From Streptomyces cavernicola (GTDB lineage Bacteria; Actinomycetota; Actinomycetes; Streptomycetales; Streptomycetaceae), in NCBI RefSeq assembly GCF_029968035.1, contig NZ_JASCIQ010000028.1:55016-119015 (forward strand): a DNA stretch of 64,000 bases, given 5' to 3'. Of the stretch, positions 8,823 to 17,797 are shown in pieces (position 1 is the stretch's first letter; every line of letters starts with the position of its first letter). The position numbers and the translations under genes are program-made. The notes below the pieces were generated by a model, which saw only the letters and a list, made by a program, of their open reading frames with translations, did no database searches and was not told where the DNA came from.

Positions 8823-8862
8823 CCCCTCCCCTCCCCTCCCCTCCCCTCCCCTCCCCTCCCCT
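8823..8862. repeat. (CCCCT)8 microsatellite
   Basis: Eight exact CCCCT units are followed by CCCCGCCC, starting 11 bases after the SpoIIE-type stop codon. The complementary strand is (AGGGG)8, a run of G4 tracts with 1-nt spacers, which is strong G-quadruplex potential. Slippage-prone length variation between strains would be expected. Confidence 0.95.
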
Positions 8863-8910
8863 CCCCGCCCTTTCCCGAAAGTCCTCAGCGGACAGCTCCG
8901 GAGGCTGCCG
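8863..8910 (+). repeat. 3'-end repeat element 2, left part only
   Basis: CCCCGCCCTTTCCCGAAAG, then TCCTCAGCGGACAGCTCCGG, is the same left-arm module seen at 1354 and 47948. It is fused directly to the CCCCT run. No matching right arm follows, so this copy looks truncated. The rest of the interval to 9022 holds no gene. Confidence 0.75.
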
Positions 8911-9022
8911 CCGGATCACGTGACCCGACGGAGGCGCGGGGAGGTGAAGCCTCAACTATCCCTGTGACCAGCACCTTTGGCCTCCCCAGGTCGATTGTCA
9001 GTGGTCGCCAGTAGGTTCTTTC

Positions 9023-9580
9023 ATGTCCCCACCGATCCGGCCGGGGACAGTCCTCTGGTGCATGGGAGATGGTGCGTTGTCAGGGTGGGAGAGGTCGAGC
9101 ACGGCACGGGTCATAGCGCCCGCACGGCCGCGGAAGCTCGCCAAGGTTCCGTTCGTCGAACTCGCCGACGGACGCTTGCAGGGGGTGGTCTCCAGCGGCT
9201 CCGACATCAGCCGCGTGTACGTCTCGTCGGTCACGGTGGGCGCGTTCGCGTACGCCTGCAGCACGAACAACAACCGGCCGTGCGGAGGCACCAGCAGTTC
9301 GTACTGCAACCACATCCGCGCGTTGATCGACCAGGCGGTGCTGCAGTACGGCGCCGAGCGCGTCGCCCGCTATCTGAAGTGCGACCTCGGTGACACCGAG
9401 GCCGACGCGTTCAGCCTCACCCAGGCCATGGTCGGCACGCACCCGATGCCGGGCGACAGCAACGCCGCGGCCACGGTCTTCAGCCGCTTCCTGCGGCACC
9501 TCGCCTACCTGGAGTTCGACGCGACCACGGCGCCCCTGCCGGAGATGCAGTGGTTCCCGCCGACGAGGGCGGTGGCCTGA
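9023..9580 (+). CDS. SWIM-like zinc-finger protein, first gene of the MoxR-VWA operon
   Basis: This 185-residue protein is not recognised as a whole. Its clearest feature is a Cys/His cluster, C79-x7-C87-x7-C95-N-H97, whose CxH end matches the SWIM zinc-finger pattern (CxCxnCxH) while the first CxC is widened. The surroundings (VSSVTVGAFAYACS, then HIRALIDQAVLQYG) resemble the strand-then-helix layout of SWIM domains. SWIM proteins are common partners of MoxR/VWA/DUF5682 gene sets in actinobacteria, which supports the reading. SWIM domains are thought to mediate DNA or protein contacts. The ATG at 9023 has only a weak ribosome site (AGTAGG), so the start is tentative. TGATG couples it to the next gene. 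Confidence 0.6.
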   Translation: MSPPIRPGTVLWCMGDGALSGWERSSTARVIAPARPRKLAKVPFVELADGRLQGVVSSGSDISRVYVSSVTVGAFAYACSTNNNRPCGGTSSSYCNHIRALIDQAVLQYGAERVARYLKCDLGDTEADAFSLTQAMVGTHPMPGDSNAAATVFSRFLRHLAYLEFDATTAPLPEMQWFPPTRAVA

Positions 9581-10974
9581 TGCGCACGGATCTGCTGACC
9601 GAGACCGTCGACGGCCTCGACGAGGCCCTCGCCGCCGTGGACGCCTTCGACGGTGCGCTCGCCGCCGGGCTGCTGCGGCCCCAACCCGCCCAGGCGGCAG
9701 GCCTGTTGGAGCTCGCCGACGCCGTCGCGGGCACGCCGCTCGCCGCGAAGGTCACCGAGGCCGCCGACAAGGCCGCCGCCGGCGCCGCCGACGAGAACCA
9801 CTTCGTCGCGCTCGCCGCCGCCCGTACGGCACTCCTCGGCTCCGTCCACGACGCCCTCGGCGCCCGGGTCGAGGAAGCCACCGGCCGCCCGCGCGGCACG
9901 CACACCCAGGCCGACAGCCCGCGCGAACCCGGCGAGCAGGTCAACGTCCTCCTCGCCGCCCGGTCCTGGCTGTCCGACCTGGCCCGCTGCGGCTGGCAGG
10001 GCATGGACCACGACGTGGTCTCCGGCGCGGCCCCCGTCGTCTCGGCGCTGCTGCCCGAGCCCGGCCTGCGCCGGCTCGCCGCCCTCCTCGACGGCTTCGC
10101 CGCCGAACTCGCCGCCTCCTGTCCGGGCGCTTCCCTCAAGAGCGTCCCCGAGCGCCGCTGGGCCGACCTGTGGGCGCGCGCCATGCTCCTCACGGTGCCC
10201 GGCGCCGCCGACGCGCCCGAGACCGGCACGGTCACCGGCCGGCTGCTGCCCCTCGGCGCGGACGTCCAGGAGCACCCCACCGCCGTACAGGCCCAGATCC
10301 ACGCCGTGTTGGAGCCCGCGGACGGCTCGGGCGCCCGGCTCGTACGGGCCAGCGTCTCGGCGCCCAAGCCGGACACGGTCGTCGGCGCGGGCCTGTGGCA
10401 GCTGCTGCGGCCGCACATGTCGCTGCTCGAAGCGCTCAGCGAGGGCCGCTCCATGGAGCTCACCGACATGCCGGTCACCGCCGAGGGCGACCTCCTGTGG
10501 AGCGACGACCACGCCCGCAAGGGCGAGCCCGCCGACGCCTTCGCCACCGCCCGCGTAGCCCTGCCCACGGCCGCCGAAGCGCCCACGGCACCCCTCGACC
10601 GGCATCCGTCACGCCTCGCCGTCCCGGTGTTCGTCGAGGGGTACGCGGCCCAAGCAGCGGAGGACGAGCTGACGTTCACGATCGCCGGGCCGGAGCTCCA
10701 CGTCGACGCCGACCGCATCCCCGCCGCGTCGCCGCTCACCCCGCAGGCCGTCGCCAAGTCCGGGGCCTGCATCGGGCTGCTGCGCTGGGACGCCGGGCGG
10801 TTCAGGCTGCAGCCGCTGGCCGTGGAGTCGACGGTGCGGAAGAAGACCGTCGCGCTGCACGCCGGGGCATGGGCGGGCGGCACCACCGACAAGGTCGGAG
10901 CGAAGGGCGAGAAGACGGCCACCGACGCGGTGAAGGTGCTGCGGGAGCGCGCGGGAAGGCTGCTGCGGAAATGA
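9580..10974 (+). CDS. Uncharacterised 464-aa protein of the MoxR-VWA operon
   Basis: I do not recognise a named family. The 464-residue protein is soluble, Ala/Leu-rich and helical in its first 180 residues (TVDGLDEALAAVDAFDGALA). The second half is mixed, with strand-like segments such as TVTGRLLPLGADVQEHP and ELTFTIAGPELHVDA, and a basic C-terminus (KVLRERAGRLLRK). No catalytic motif, signal peptide or membrane helix is visible. The ATG at 9580 shares one base with the preceding stop, and the stop overlaps the next ATG. It is therefore translationally locked between the SWIM-like and VWA genes, and probably works as a scaffold or specificity subunit of the same complex. Confidence 0.75.
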   Translation: MRTDLLTETVDGLDEALAAVDAFDGALAAGLLRPQPAQAAGLLELADAVAGTPLAAKVTEAADKAAAGAADENHFVALAAARTALLGSVHDALGARVEEATGRPRGTHTQADSPREPGEQVNVLLAARSWLSDLARCGWQGMDHDVVSGAAPVVSALLPEPGLRRLAALLDGFAAELAASCPGASLKSVPERRWADLWARAMLLTVPGAADAPETGTVTGRLLPLGADVQEHPTAVQAQIHAVLEPADGSGARLVRASVSAPKPDTVVGAGLWQLLRPHMSLLEALSEGRSMELTDMPVTAEGDLLWSDDHARKGEPADAFATARVALPTAAEAPTAPLDRHPSRLAVPVFVEGYAAQAAEDELTFTIAGPELHVDADRIPAASPLTPQAVAKSGACIGLLRWDAGRFRLQPLAVESTVRKKTVALHAGAWAGGTTDKVGAKGEKTATDAVKVLRERAGRLLRK

Positions 10975-12494
10975 CCGAGCCCATCACGCCGGAGCCCATC
11001 ACGCCGGAGGCCACGGCCCCGGCTGCTACGACTGAGGCCGCGGCTGCCACGCCCGAGGCGGTGGCCGGGCCTGAGGTGACGGCCGAGGACAGTCGTCGGC
11101 AGGTTCTGTACTGGCGGCTGCTCGCCCGGCTCTTCGACTCGGAGGAGCAGGCCACGCTCGAATCGGCGAGCCTCGCCGTCGTGGAGGACATCGACCTGCC
11201 GGCGGCCCTCCTCGACCCACAGGCCTCGGTCGACTCGATCGTGCAGCGCCACCCTGACCTGGCCGCCGAGTTCGACGGACTCATGGCGCCCCAGGACTCG
11301 GACGCGCAGGACGAGCGGGACCGGGCCGCCGAGGTGCGGCGCGCCGCCCTCGTCTCGAAGGTGCTGCTCAACACGTTCACCACCGGCCAAGGAACCGTCA
11401 GCGCCGAGCAGTTGGCGCGCTGGCAGTCCGACGCGGGCTGGCTGGAACGCGCCCTCGGCTGCAAGCCGGGCGACCTGCGCGGCGGCCGCCCCGGCGGCGG
11501 CGCGGGCGGCAACACCGCAGGCGGCAGCGGCGGCGTCCCCGGCGGCGTCAGCCCCACCGGCACCGGAGGCGGGCGCGCGAACCCCGACCTCAGCCGGCTC
11601 ATCCCCGCGATCGGGCCCGAACTCGGCTCCATCGAAGCCGAGTTGGTGAAGCGCATGCACCTGCGCGAGGTGCTCGCCGACCCGCAGCTCGCGGCGCAGC
11701 TCACGCCCAGCATGTCGCTGATCGAGCAGCTCCTCCGGGACAAGAACAACCTCTCCGGCGTAGCCCTCGCCAACGCCAAGGCGCTCATCCGCCGCTTCGT
11801 CGACGAGGTCGCCGAGGTGCTGCGGACCCAGGTGGAGAAGTCCACGGTCGGCGCCCTGGACCGCTCCGTCCCGCCCAAGCGGGTGTTCCGCAACCTCGAC
11901 CTCGACCGCACGATCTGGAAGAACCTCACCAACTGGAGCCCGGAGGAGGAGCGGCTCTACGTCGACCGCCTCTACTACCGCCACACCGCCCGCAAAACGA
12001 CCCCGCAGCGCCTGATCGTCGTGGTCGACCAGTCGGGCTCGATGGTCGACTCGATGGTGAACTGCACGATCCTGGCGTCGATCTTCGCCGGCCTGCCCAA
12101 GGTGGACGTGCACCTCATCGCGTACGACACCCAGGCGCTCGACCTGACGCCGTGGGTGCACGACCCCTTCGAGACGCTGCTGCGCACCCAGCTCGGCGGC
12201 GGCACCGACGGCACGGTCGCGATGGCCCTGGCCCAGCCGAAGATCGCCGAACCGCGCAACACCGTCGTCGTCTGGATCTCCGACTTCTACGAGTGGCGCG
12301 GCGAGGAACTCTTCGAGTCCATGGCCGCCGTGCACCGCTCCGGCGCGAAGTTCATCCCCGTCGGCTCGGTGACCAGCGCGGGCCGCGGCAGCGTCAACCC
12401 GTGGTTCCGGGAACGGTTCAAGGACCTCGGCGCGCCGGTGCTCTCCGGGCACATAAAGAAGCTCGTGCACGAGCTGAAGACGTTCCTCGCCTGA
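10971..12494 (+). CDS. VWA-domain (CoxE-like) protein
   Basis: This 507-residue protein has an N-terminal TPE/AT-rich low-complexity tail (residues 1-40), a helical region, a Gly-rich linker (about 165-200), and a C-terminal von Willebrand A domain (about 345-507). The MIDAS metal site is intact: D353-Q-S-G-S-M, then T412 in GGGTDG, then the Asp of WISDFYEW. In MoxR systems the VWA protein binds the AAA+ ATPase and the substrate through this Mg2+ site. The start at 10971 overlaps the previous stop (ATGA). An 89-nt gap to the MoxR gene contains a short GAGCC iteration and could hold a separate ribosome site or processing site. Confidence 0.92.
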   Translation: MTEPITPEPITPEATAPAATTEAAAATPEAVAGPEVTAEDSRRQVLYWRLLARLFDSEEQATLESASLAVVEDIDLPAALLDPQASVDSIVQRHPDLAAEFDGLMAPQDSDAQDERDRAAEVRRAALVSKVLLNTFTTGQGTVSAEQLARWQSDAGWLERALGCKPGDLRGGRPGGGAGGNTAGGSGGVPGGVSPTGTGGGRANPDLSRLIPAIGPELGSIEAELVKRMHLREVLADPQLAAQLTPSMSLIEQLLRDKNNLSGVALANAKALIRRFVDEVAEVLRTQVEKSTVGALDRSVPPKRVFRNLDLDRTIWKNLTNWSPEEERLYVDRLYYRHTARKTTPQRLIVVVDQSGSMVDSMVNCTILASIFAGLPKVDVHLIAYDTQALDLTPWVHDPFETLLRTQLGGGTDGTVAMALAQPKIAEPRNTVVVWISDFYEWRGEELFESMAAVHRSGAKFIPVGSVTSAGRGSVNPWFRERFKDLGAPVLSGHIKKLVHELKTFLA

Positions 12495-12583
12495 GCCGAG
12501 CCGAGCCGAGCCGTACCCCGGCTCCGCCGACCATGCGAGACCTCAACTCCTCCTTCCGTAAGACCTGTTCAGAAAGGCTTGCC

Positions 12584-13717
12584 ATGTCCGACCTGCTGCG
12601 CGCCCCCGCCGAGATCAAGTACGCCGAGGAACTCGACTGGCTGGAGTCCATCGACGACAACCCCAAGCCGTTCTCCTGGCGGCTCTCGCCCAAGATGGTC
12701 CGGCTCTTCATCGTGGGCTCCGAGCGCGCCGACGGCCTGGACCGCGAGATCGCGCCCAAGTGGTTCGGCGACCGCAGTTTCGTCGAGCGCTCCATCGTCA
12801 CCCTCGCCTCGGACCGCGGCCTCCTCCTCATCGGCGACCCGGGCACCGGCAAGAGCTGGCTGGCCGAGCTGCTCTCCGCCGCGATCTCCCGCAACTCCAC
12901 GCAGGTGGTGCAGGGCACGGCCGGTACGACCGAGGACCACATCAAGTACTCCTGGAACGTGTCGATGGTCATCGCCAAGGGCCAGTCGCGGGAGTCGATG
13001 ATCCCCTCCCCGATCATGACCGCCATGGAGACCGGCACCATCGGCCGCTTCGAGGAGCTGACCCGCTCCACCAGCGACGTGCAGGACGCGCTGATCTCGA
13101 TCCTCTCCGAGAAGTACATCTCCGTACCGGAGTTGGGCGGCGACCAGGCCGGTGAGGACGGGGACAACATCGTCTTCGCCAAGCCCGGCTTCTCGATCAT
13201 CGCCACCGCCAACAGCCGCGACCGCGGCGTCAACGACCTGTCGTCGGCCCTCAAGCGCCGCTTCAACTTCGTCCGCATCCCGGTCGTGACCAACAAGAAG
13301 AGCGAGGCGGAGATCGTCCGCTTCCGCACCGAGGAACTCCTTCGCCGCCACCAGATCGAGCTCGACGTGCCGCCCACGCTGCTCGACGTGCTGCTGCAGA
13401 GCTTCGCCGACCTGCGCGCCTCCTCCGCCGCGGCCGGCAGCGACGACGAGAAGCTGGAGTCGGCCCTGTCCACCGCCGAGCAGATCGGCGTCCTGGAGGA
13501 TGCGATCCTGCACAGCAACTTCTTCGGCGAACGCGCCCTCACCGCCCGTACGCTGGCGTCCTCGCTCGTCGGCTCGCTCGCCCGGCGCGAGCCCGAGGAC
13601 CTGGCCATCCTCAACAAGTACCTGCACGGAGTGGTCGAGCCGCGCAGCACCGAAGAGGGCGGCTCCTGGCCGGAGTTCCTCGAGGGCGGCCGCGACGCGA
13701 TCGCGACCCTCTCGTGA
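12584..13717 (+). CDS. MoxR-family AAA+ ATPase
   Basis: This 377-residue ATPase has Walker A GDPGTGKS (K90). The Walker B/insert region is MoxR-like: MTAMETGTIGRFEELTRS, then QDALISILSEKYISVPE. Sensor 1 is IIATANSRDRG, and the arginine finger stretch is LSSALKRRFNF. MoxR ATPases remodel or insert cofactors into target proteins, usually together with a VWA partner, here the gene just upstream. I chose the ATG at 12584, preceded by GAAAGG. An in-frame ATG at 12533 has no better ribosome site. The stop overlaps the next GTG (GTGA), so DUF5682 is translationally coupled to it. Confidence 0.93.
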   Translation: MSDLLRAPAEIKYAEELDWLESIDDNPKPFSWRLSPKMVRLFIVGSERADGLDREIAPKWFGDRSFVERSIVTLASDRGLLLIGDPGTGKSWLAELLSAAISRNSTQVVQGTAGTTEDHIKYSWNVSMVIAKGQSRESMIPSPIMTAMETGTIGRFEELTRSTSDVQDALISILSEKYISVPELGGDQAGEDGDNIVFAKPGFSIIATANSRDRGVNDLSSALKRRFNFVRIPVVTNKKSEAEIVRFRTEELLRRHQIELDVPPTLLDVLLQSFADLRASSAAAGSDDEKLESALSTAEQIGVLEDAILHSNFFGERALTARTLASSLVGSLARREPEDLAILNKYLHGVVEPRSTEEGGSWPEFLEGGRDAIATLS

Positions 13718-16644
13718 GCGCGCCCCACGTGCAGCCCCACGTGCAGTCCGGCGAGCAGTCCGGCGAGCAGCCCCACGGGCCGTCCCACGAGCAGCCGTTC
13801 GCCTCGCTGCGCGGCCAACTCCAGGAAGCCGCCGCCACGTTCGCCGGCGGGCAGGACGCCCTGGAGGGCATCCTTCTCGGCCTCGTCGACGACGTGGACC
13901 GTGCGGTGCGCGAACCCCTCGAGATCTTCCCCGTCTGTCACCACTCGCCCGCGTCCGCGCTCGCGATGGCCCGCAGGCTCCGGGAGAAGCAGCCCAAGGT
14001 CGTGTACCTGGAGCTGTGCGAGGACATGGCGCCGCTCCTGACGGAACTGCGCAACTGCAAGCTGCCGGTGGCCGTCCAGTCCTTCGCGACCGAGATCGAC
14101 GGCTTCCCCGCCGAGTGGTCGCCGCTCTCGGTGGTCGCCCCGATCACCGAGGCCTCCGCCGAGTACCAGGCCATCGCGTACGCCCTGGACACCCCGGGCG
14201 TCGAGCTGGTCCTCGTCGACCGCTCCTCGGACCACGTCTTCCAGTGGGACGCCCGCGGCGAGCAGCACGAGCGGACCGATCAGGCGGCCGACCCGGACGC
14301 GCCGCCCGCCGAGGAGGAAGCGGCCCTGCACGGGGACGCGGTCGGCGTGGACATCGGCGACCTGCGGCCGCGCTTCGCCGAGCTGGAGGAGCACCTGCTG
14401 CGCCACGGCCGCGTCCGGCACTGGTCGGAGTGGTGGCACCAGTACGTCGAACTGCCCCTCGGCGACAGCGACCACGACACGTACCGGCAGGTCATGTTCC
14501 TCATCGGCAGCCTCTTCCGGCGCCTCGCCCCGGGCGACCCGCACCGGGTGCGGGTGGACGAGGACCGCGAGCGGTACATGTGGACCCGGATGCGTGAGCA
14601 CCGGGCGGCGACCGGCGTCGACCCCGCCGACTGCCTCTACGTCTGCGGCGCGTTCCACGCGGCAAGCCGCGTCGAGGAGTTCGGGATCGAAGGGGCGGAC
14701 ACCTTCGAGATCAGTCCGCGCAGCGCCACCAAGTGGCAGCACGGACTGATCCCGTCCAGCCACGCGGCGATCGAGGCCCAGTTCGGGCTCGCCGCCGGCT
14801 CGGTGTCGATCGCCGCCACGGTCTGGGCGAAGAACGTCAAGCGCACCCGCGTCCAGCCCTACCGCCTCGAAGGGCAGGCGGGCACGAAGAAGTCCAGAGC
14901 CAAGAAGAAGGCCGTGGCCGCGGCCCCGCCCGTGCCGGAGATCGAGGCCGCGGACCGGCTGACCGGCTTCCTGCAGCAGCCACCCGTCCTGGACGCCCTC
15001 GACGAGGCGGAGCTGCGCGGCTGGTCGGTGGACGTCGTGCGCGCCGCCCGCAGAAACGGCTACCTGGCGTCCACCGCCGACGCCATCGCCGTGTTCGAGA
15101 CGTCGATCCTGCTCGCCGGGATGCGCGACCGGGCCAAGCCCACGCCATACGACTTCCAGGACGCGGCCGTCACCTGCATCGAGAAGGACGCGGTGCCCGG
15201 ACGGCGGGACGTGCGGCGGATCGTCGAGATCATGATGGGCGGCGACCGCGTCGGACAGGTCGGGTATGAGTCGCTGCCGCCCCTGGCCCGGGACGTGCAC
15301 TACCGCCTCGCACCCCTCCAACTGCCCCTGGAGAAGCGGGGCGTGCAGCGGGCCCTTCTCGACATCGCGGGACGGCCGGAGCTCGAGGCCTGCTCCGACG
15401 TGCTGTGGATGCTGCGCCGCCTCCTTCCGCACGGCGCGGCCCGCCCGATCATGGGCGAGCGGAAGCTGGGCGAGCGGTCCATCCAGGAGTCCTGGGACCT
15501 GGCGCTCGGCACCCACCAGCGCGCGCTCATCGAGCTCGGCTACGAGGGCGTCAGCATCGAGCAGGTCCTGGAACAGCGGCTGCGCCGCACGGCGTACGCG
15601 CCGACGGCCACCGCCGCCACGGTCCTCGAAGCCGTCGAGGACGCCACGCTCTACCTGGGCAGCCGCCGCCTCGCCGACGAGCTGGGCTCGCACGCCCTGA
15701 CGGTGCTCGCCGCGGAGCGCAGCGTCGACGGAGCGCCCGAGGTGCTGCGCCGGGTGCGCCGGCTCCTCGCCTACTACCGGACGAGCGAGCCGGTGCTTCC
15801 GCCGTGGATCGAGTCCTTCGTCAAGGCGGGGTACGCGCACTATTGCACGCTGCTGCCGGTGGCGTTCACCGACGAGGACGCGACCGTACGGCAGGTGGCG
15901 GCGATGCTGGGCTTCCTGTTCAGCATGGAGAGTCTCGCGCTGTCCCTCGGCTGCGACCGGACCCAACTGGAGCTGGCCGTCGGGCAGTCGCACCCGGAGG
16001 ACCCGTCGAAGACGGCGCTGCTCTGGGCGGCGCAGACCCACCTGGGAACGCTGCCGCGGGCCGAACTGCGCTCCCGCTGCGACGAGTTGCTTGGCAATCC
16101 GCTGGTGGTGCCCTCGTATCCGCGCTATCTCAGCGGGTTCGTGCACGCGCTTGAGCCCGTGCCGGGGCTCACCGACTTCGTGGTGGAGGCGGTGTCGAAC
16201 GCCTTCGGCCGGCTGCCGGACCCGGTGCTGCTGCCCTGGCTGCCGACGCTGATCACGACACTCCGCAAGGACGGGGCGGACCTGGCTCCGCTGCTGATAC
16301 GGGAGGCGGGCCGGATCTTCCCCGGACGGCTCGCCGCCCTGGACGAGTGGGTTCCGCCGTGGCTGGCACAGCCCGTCGTGGACGCGGCACGGCGCGGCGG
16401 GCGTACGGGCGGGGGAGCGGGCGGGGGAGCGGCGCACGCCAAGCGCAGCACGCTGCTCGTCGCGCACCCGCAGACGTGTGACGCGCTGGCGGGGCTGCTC
16501 GGCTACGACGGCGCGTGGGCCTCGGCGGACCCGGGCGCGGATGCCGGCTCAGGCACCGGCTCAGGCACCGGCGGTGGGGGTGCGGTGCTGGTCGGCCGGC
16601 ATCCGGAGACGGCGGCGGCGCTCGGGGCCCTGCTCGGCGGGTGA
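13714..16644 (+). CDS. DUF5682-family protein, large component of the MoxR-VWA operon
   Basis: This 976-residue protein belongs to a family (DUF5682) with no known biochemistry. Near the N-terminus is the signature C75-H76-H77-S-P-A-S, followed by KVVYLELCEDM. The pattern of a small or His-rich turn, a helix, then a strand ending in an acidic residue resembles the start of TraB/TIKI/EreA-type folds. A related hydrolase activity is possible but is my inference. Residues about 180-210 are acidic and Pro/Ala-rich, with a Lys-rich stretch near 390-400. The C-terminal half is mainly helical and repeat-like. The GTG start overlaps the MoxR stop. It closes the operon, since 214 non-coding bases follow. 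Confidence 0.85.
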   Translation: MSAPHVQPHVQSGEQSGEQPHGPSHEQPFASLRGQLQEAAATFAGGQDALEGILLGLVDDVDRAVREPLEIFPVCHHSPASALAMARRLREKQPKVVYLELCEDMAPLLTELRNCKLPVAVQSFATEIDGFPAEWSPLSVVAPITEASAEYQAIAYALDTPGVELVLVDRSSDHVFQWDARGEQHERTDQAADPDAPPAEEEAALHGDAVGVDIGDLRPRFAELEEHLLRHGRVRHWSEWWHQYVELPLGDSDHDTYRQVMFLIGSLFRRLAPGDPHRVRVDEDRERYMWTRMREHRAATGVDPADCLYVCGAFHAASRVEEFGIEGADTFEISPRSATKWQHGLIPSSHAAIEAQFGLAAGSVSIAATVWAKNVKRTRVQPYRLEGQAGTKKSRAKKKAVAAAPPVPEIEAADRLTGFLQQPPVLDALDEAELRGWSVDVVRAARRNGYLASTADAIAVFETSILLAGMRDRAKPTPYDFQDAAVTCIEKDAVPGRRDVRRIVEIMMGGDRVGQVGYESLPPLARDVHYRLAPLQLPLEKRGVQRALLDIAGRPELEACSDVLWMLRRLLPHGAARPIMGERKLGERSIQESWDLALGTHQRALIELGYEGVSIEQVLEQRLRRTAYAPTATAATVLEAVEDATLYLGSRRLADELGSHALTVLAAERSVDGAPEVLRRVRRLLAYYRTSEPVLPPWIESFVKAGYAHYCTLLPVAFTDEDATVRQVAAMLGFLFSMESLALSLGCDRTQLELAVGQSHPEDPSKTALLWAAQTHLGTLPRAELRSRCDELLGNPLVVPSYPRYLSGFVHALEPVPGLTDFVVEAVSNAFGRLPDPVLLPWLPTLITTLRKDGADLAPLLIREAGRIFPGRLAALDEWVPPWLAQPVVDAARRGGRTGGGAGGGAAHAKRSTLLVAHPQTCDALAGLLGYDGAWASADPGADAGSGTGSGTGGGGAVLVGRHPETAAALGALLGG

Positions 16645-16858
16645 GTCCGTGCATGTGTCGGCACACGTGTCGTCGCGCCCGTCGATGAAGGGAAGTGCCC
16701 GAACAGGTCGCCATTTGCATTCCATTGGCGGCCGGGCGTGTAACGCGGCGGTGTTTCCGGGGCGCAGAAGAACATGAAAAAGGGGGTGCCTTCCAAGGCG
16801 TTTTACCGCTGCCCTCGGAAACCCTGCCGACGCCACGACACTTCAGATCGGATTTTCA

Positions 16859-17239
16859 GTGAGCCACGAGCCTGTTTCCGGATACCAGACGTACAACGGG
16901 CCGCCCGCCGGTCCCGTCGGGCCTGCGGGACCGCCGCAGCCCGAGCGCCGCGTGCGTAACGAAGGTACAGGTCGCAAGGTGGCGCTGGCGATCTGCACGG
17001 TCGCCGACATCGCGGCGGGCTTCCTCGGTCTGTGGATCCTGCTGTTCCTTCTCGAGGCGAATCAAGGAAATGGCTTCGTCGAGTTCGTGCACGATATGGC
17101 GGACTGGCTCGGCGGTTGGGCACAGGATATTTTCACGATGGACACCGAAGGCTTGCGAGTGATCCTCAATTACGGCCTGCCGGCGGTGATTTACCTCGGG
17201 CTCGGCCACGGGATAGCAGCCCGGCTCAACCGCGCCTGA
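16859..17239 (+). CDS. Small membrane protein, function unknown
   Basis: This 126-residue protein has a Pro/Gly-rich cytosolic N-terminus (residues 1-38), one long hydrophobic segment (KVALAICTVADIAAGFLGLW and following, about 42-66) and a second near 105-122 (ILNYGLPAVIYLGLG). This gives a two-helix membrane protein with an acidic loop rich in Asp/Glu/Trp. No family is recognised. The start is GTG at 16859, and its ribosome site is poor. The 214 bases upstream are AT-richer than average and hold a short GGTGCCTTCCAAGGCG inverted motif. They may contain its promoter. Confidence 0.6.
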   Translation: MSHEPVSGYQTYNGPPAGPVGPAGPPQPERRVRNEGTGRKVALAICTVADIAAGFLGLWILLFLLEANQGNGFVEFVHDMADWLGGWAQDIFTMDTEGLRVILNYGLPAVIYLGLGHGIAARLNRA

Positions 17240-17299
17240 TCCCTGAGCGCGCGCCGGCTCGCCGGGCCGACCCGCCGCCCCCCCGCCTAGCGTGGGCGC

Positions 17300-17783
17300 A
17301 TGAGTACCGGGATGTCCGTGGGCGCCGTTCCACGGCTGGGCGGGGCGGTGGTCGTCAGCGTCCAGTAGCCTCGCGATCGGAGGCTGAGACGCGAAAGGCA
17401 CGAACCACTCGCCGGTGGGTGGGGACACGGTTGCAGCTTGGACCAGCTCCTTGAGACTCGGGTCGCCCAGAGGCGGCTCGCGGCGACTCCGCCACCCTCC
17501 GGGGTGCGCGGTAGTGGGGCGCAGTCAATCGCCCCTGTACGGAACTTCGTACTGGACGCAGCCGATCCCCTCACAGCCAGTGAGGCTCGAGCAGCAAGCC
17601 TGGTCGTTCAAGACCCGGTAGTTGACCTACAACCTCGGCGTGACCTACCAGGTCTCGGACACCGACGTCTCGGCGACCGGGATCAGGGCCGTCGTCCTGC
17701 GGCACTCGGTCCTGTCGTACGTCTTCGGGACGGGCATCCTGGCCACGGCGATCAACCTCGTCGTGGGCATCGTCACCGGCTGA
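17300..17783 (+). pseudogene. Decayed DUF1345 membrane-protein gene
   Basis: Two separate pieces fit the ends of a DUF1345 integral membrane protein. The N-terminal piece (17300-17368) encodes MSTGMSVGAVPRLGGAVVVS and then stops. The C-terminal piece (17622-17783) reads YNLGVTYQVSDTDVSATGIR, then VLRHSVLSYVFGTGILATAI and a TM-like end, which matches the conserved YxVSDTDV...RHxLLSYxFG ending of that family. The 250 bases between them contain stops in all frames and no recognisable membrane segments, so the middle is deleted or replaced. The gene cannot make a functional protein. Confidence is good for the C-terminal piece and moderate for the N-terminal one. Confidence 0.7.
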
Positions 17784-17797
17784 GGCCCCCGGGGGCC

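Noticed and set aside
16645..16858. Possible small RNA in the AT-richer gap after DUF5682
   Set aside because: It has only a short inverted motif and no clear terminator, so it is as likely to be a promoter region.
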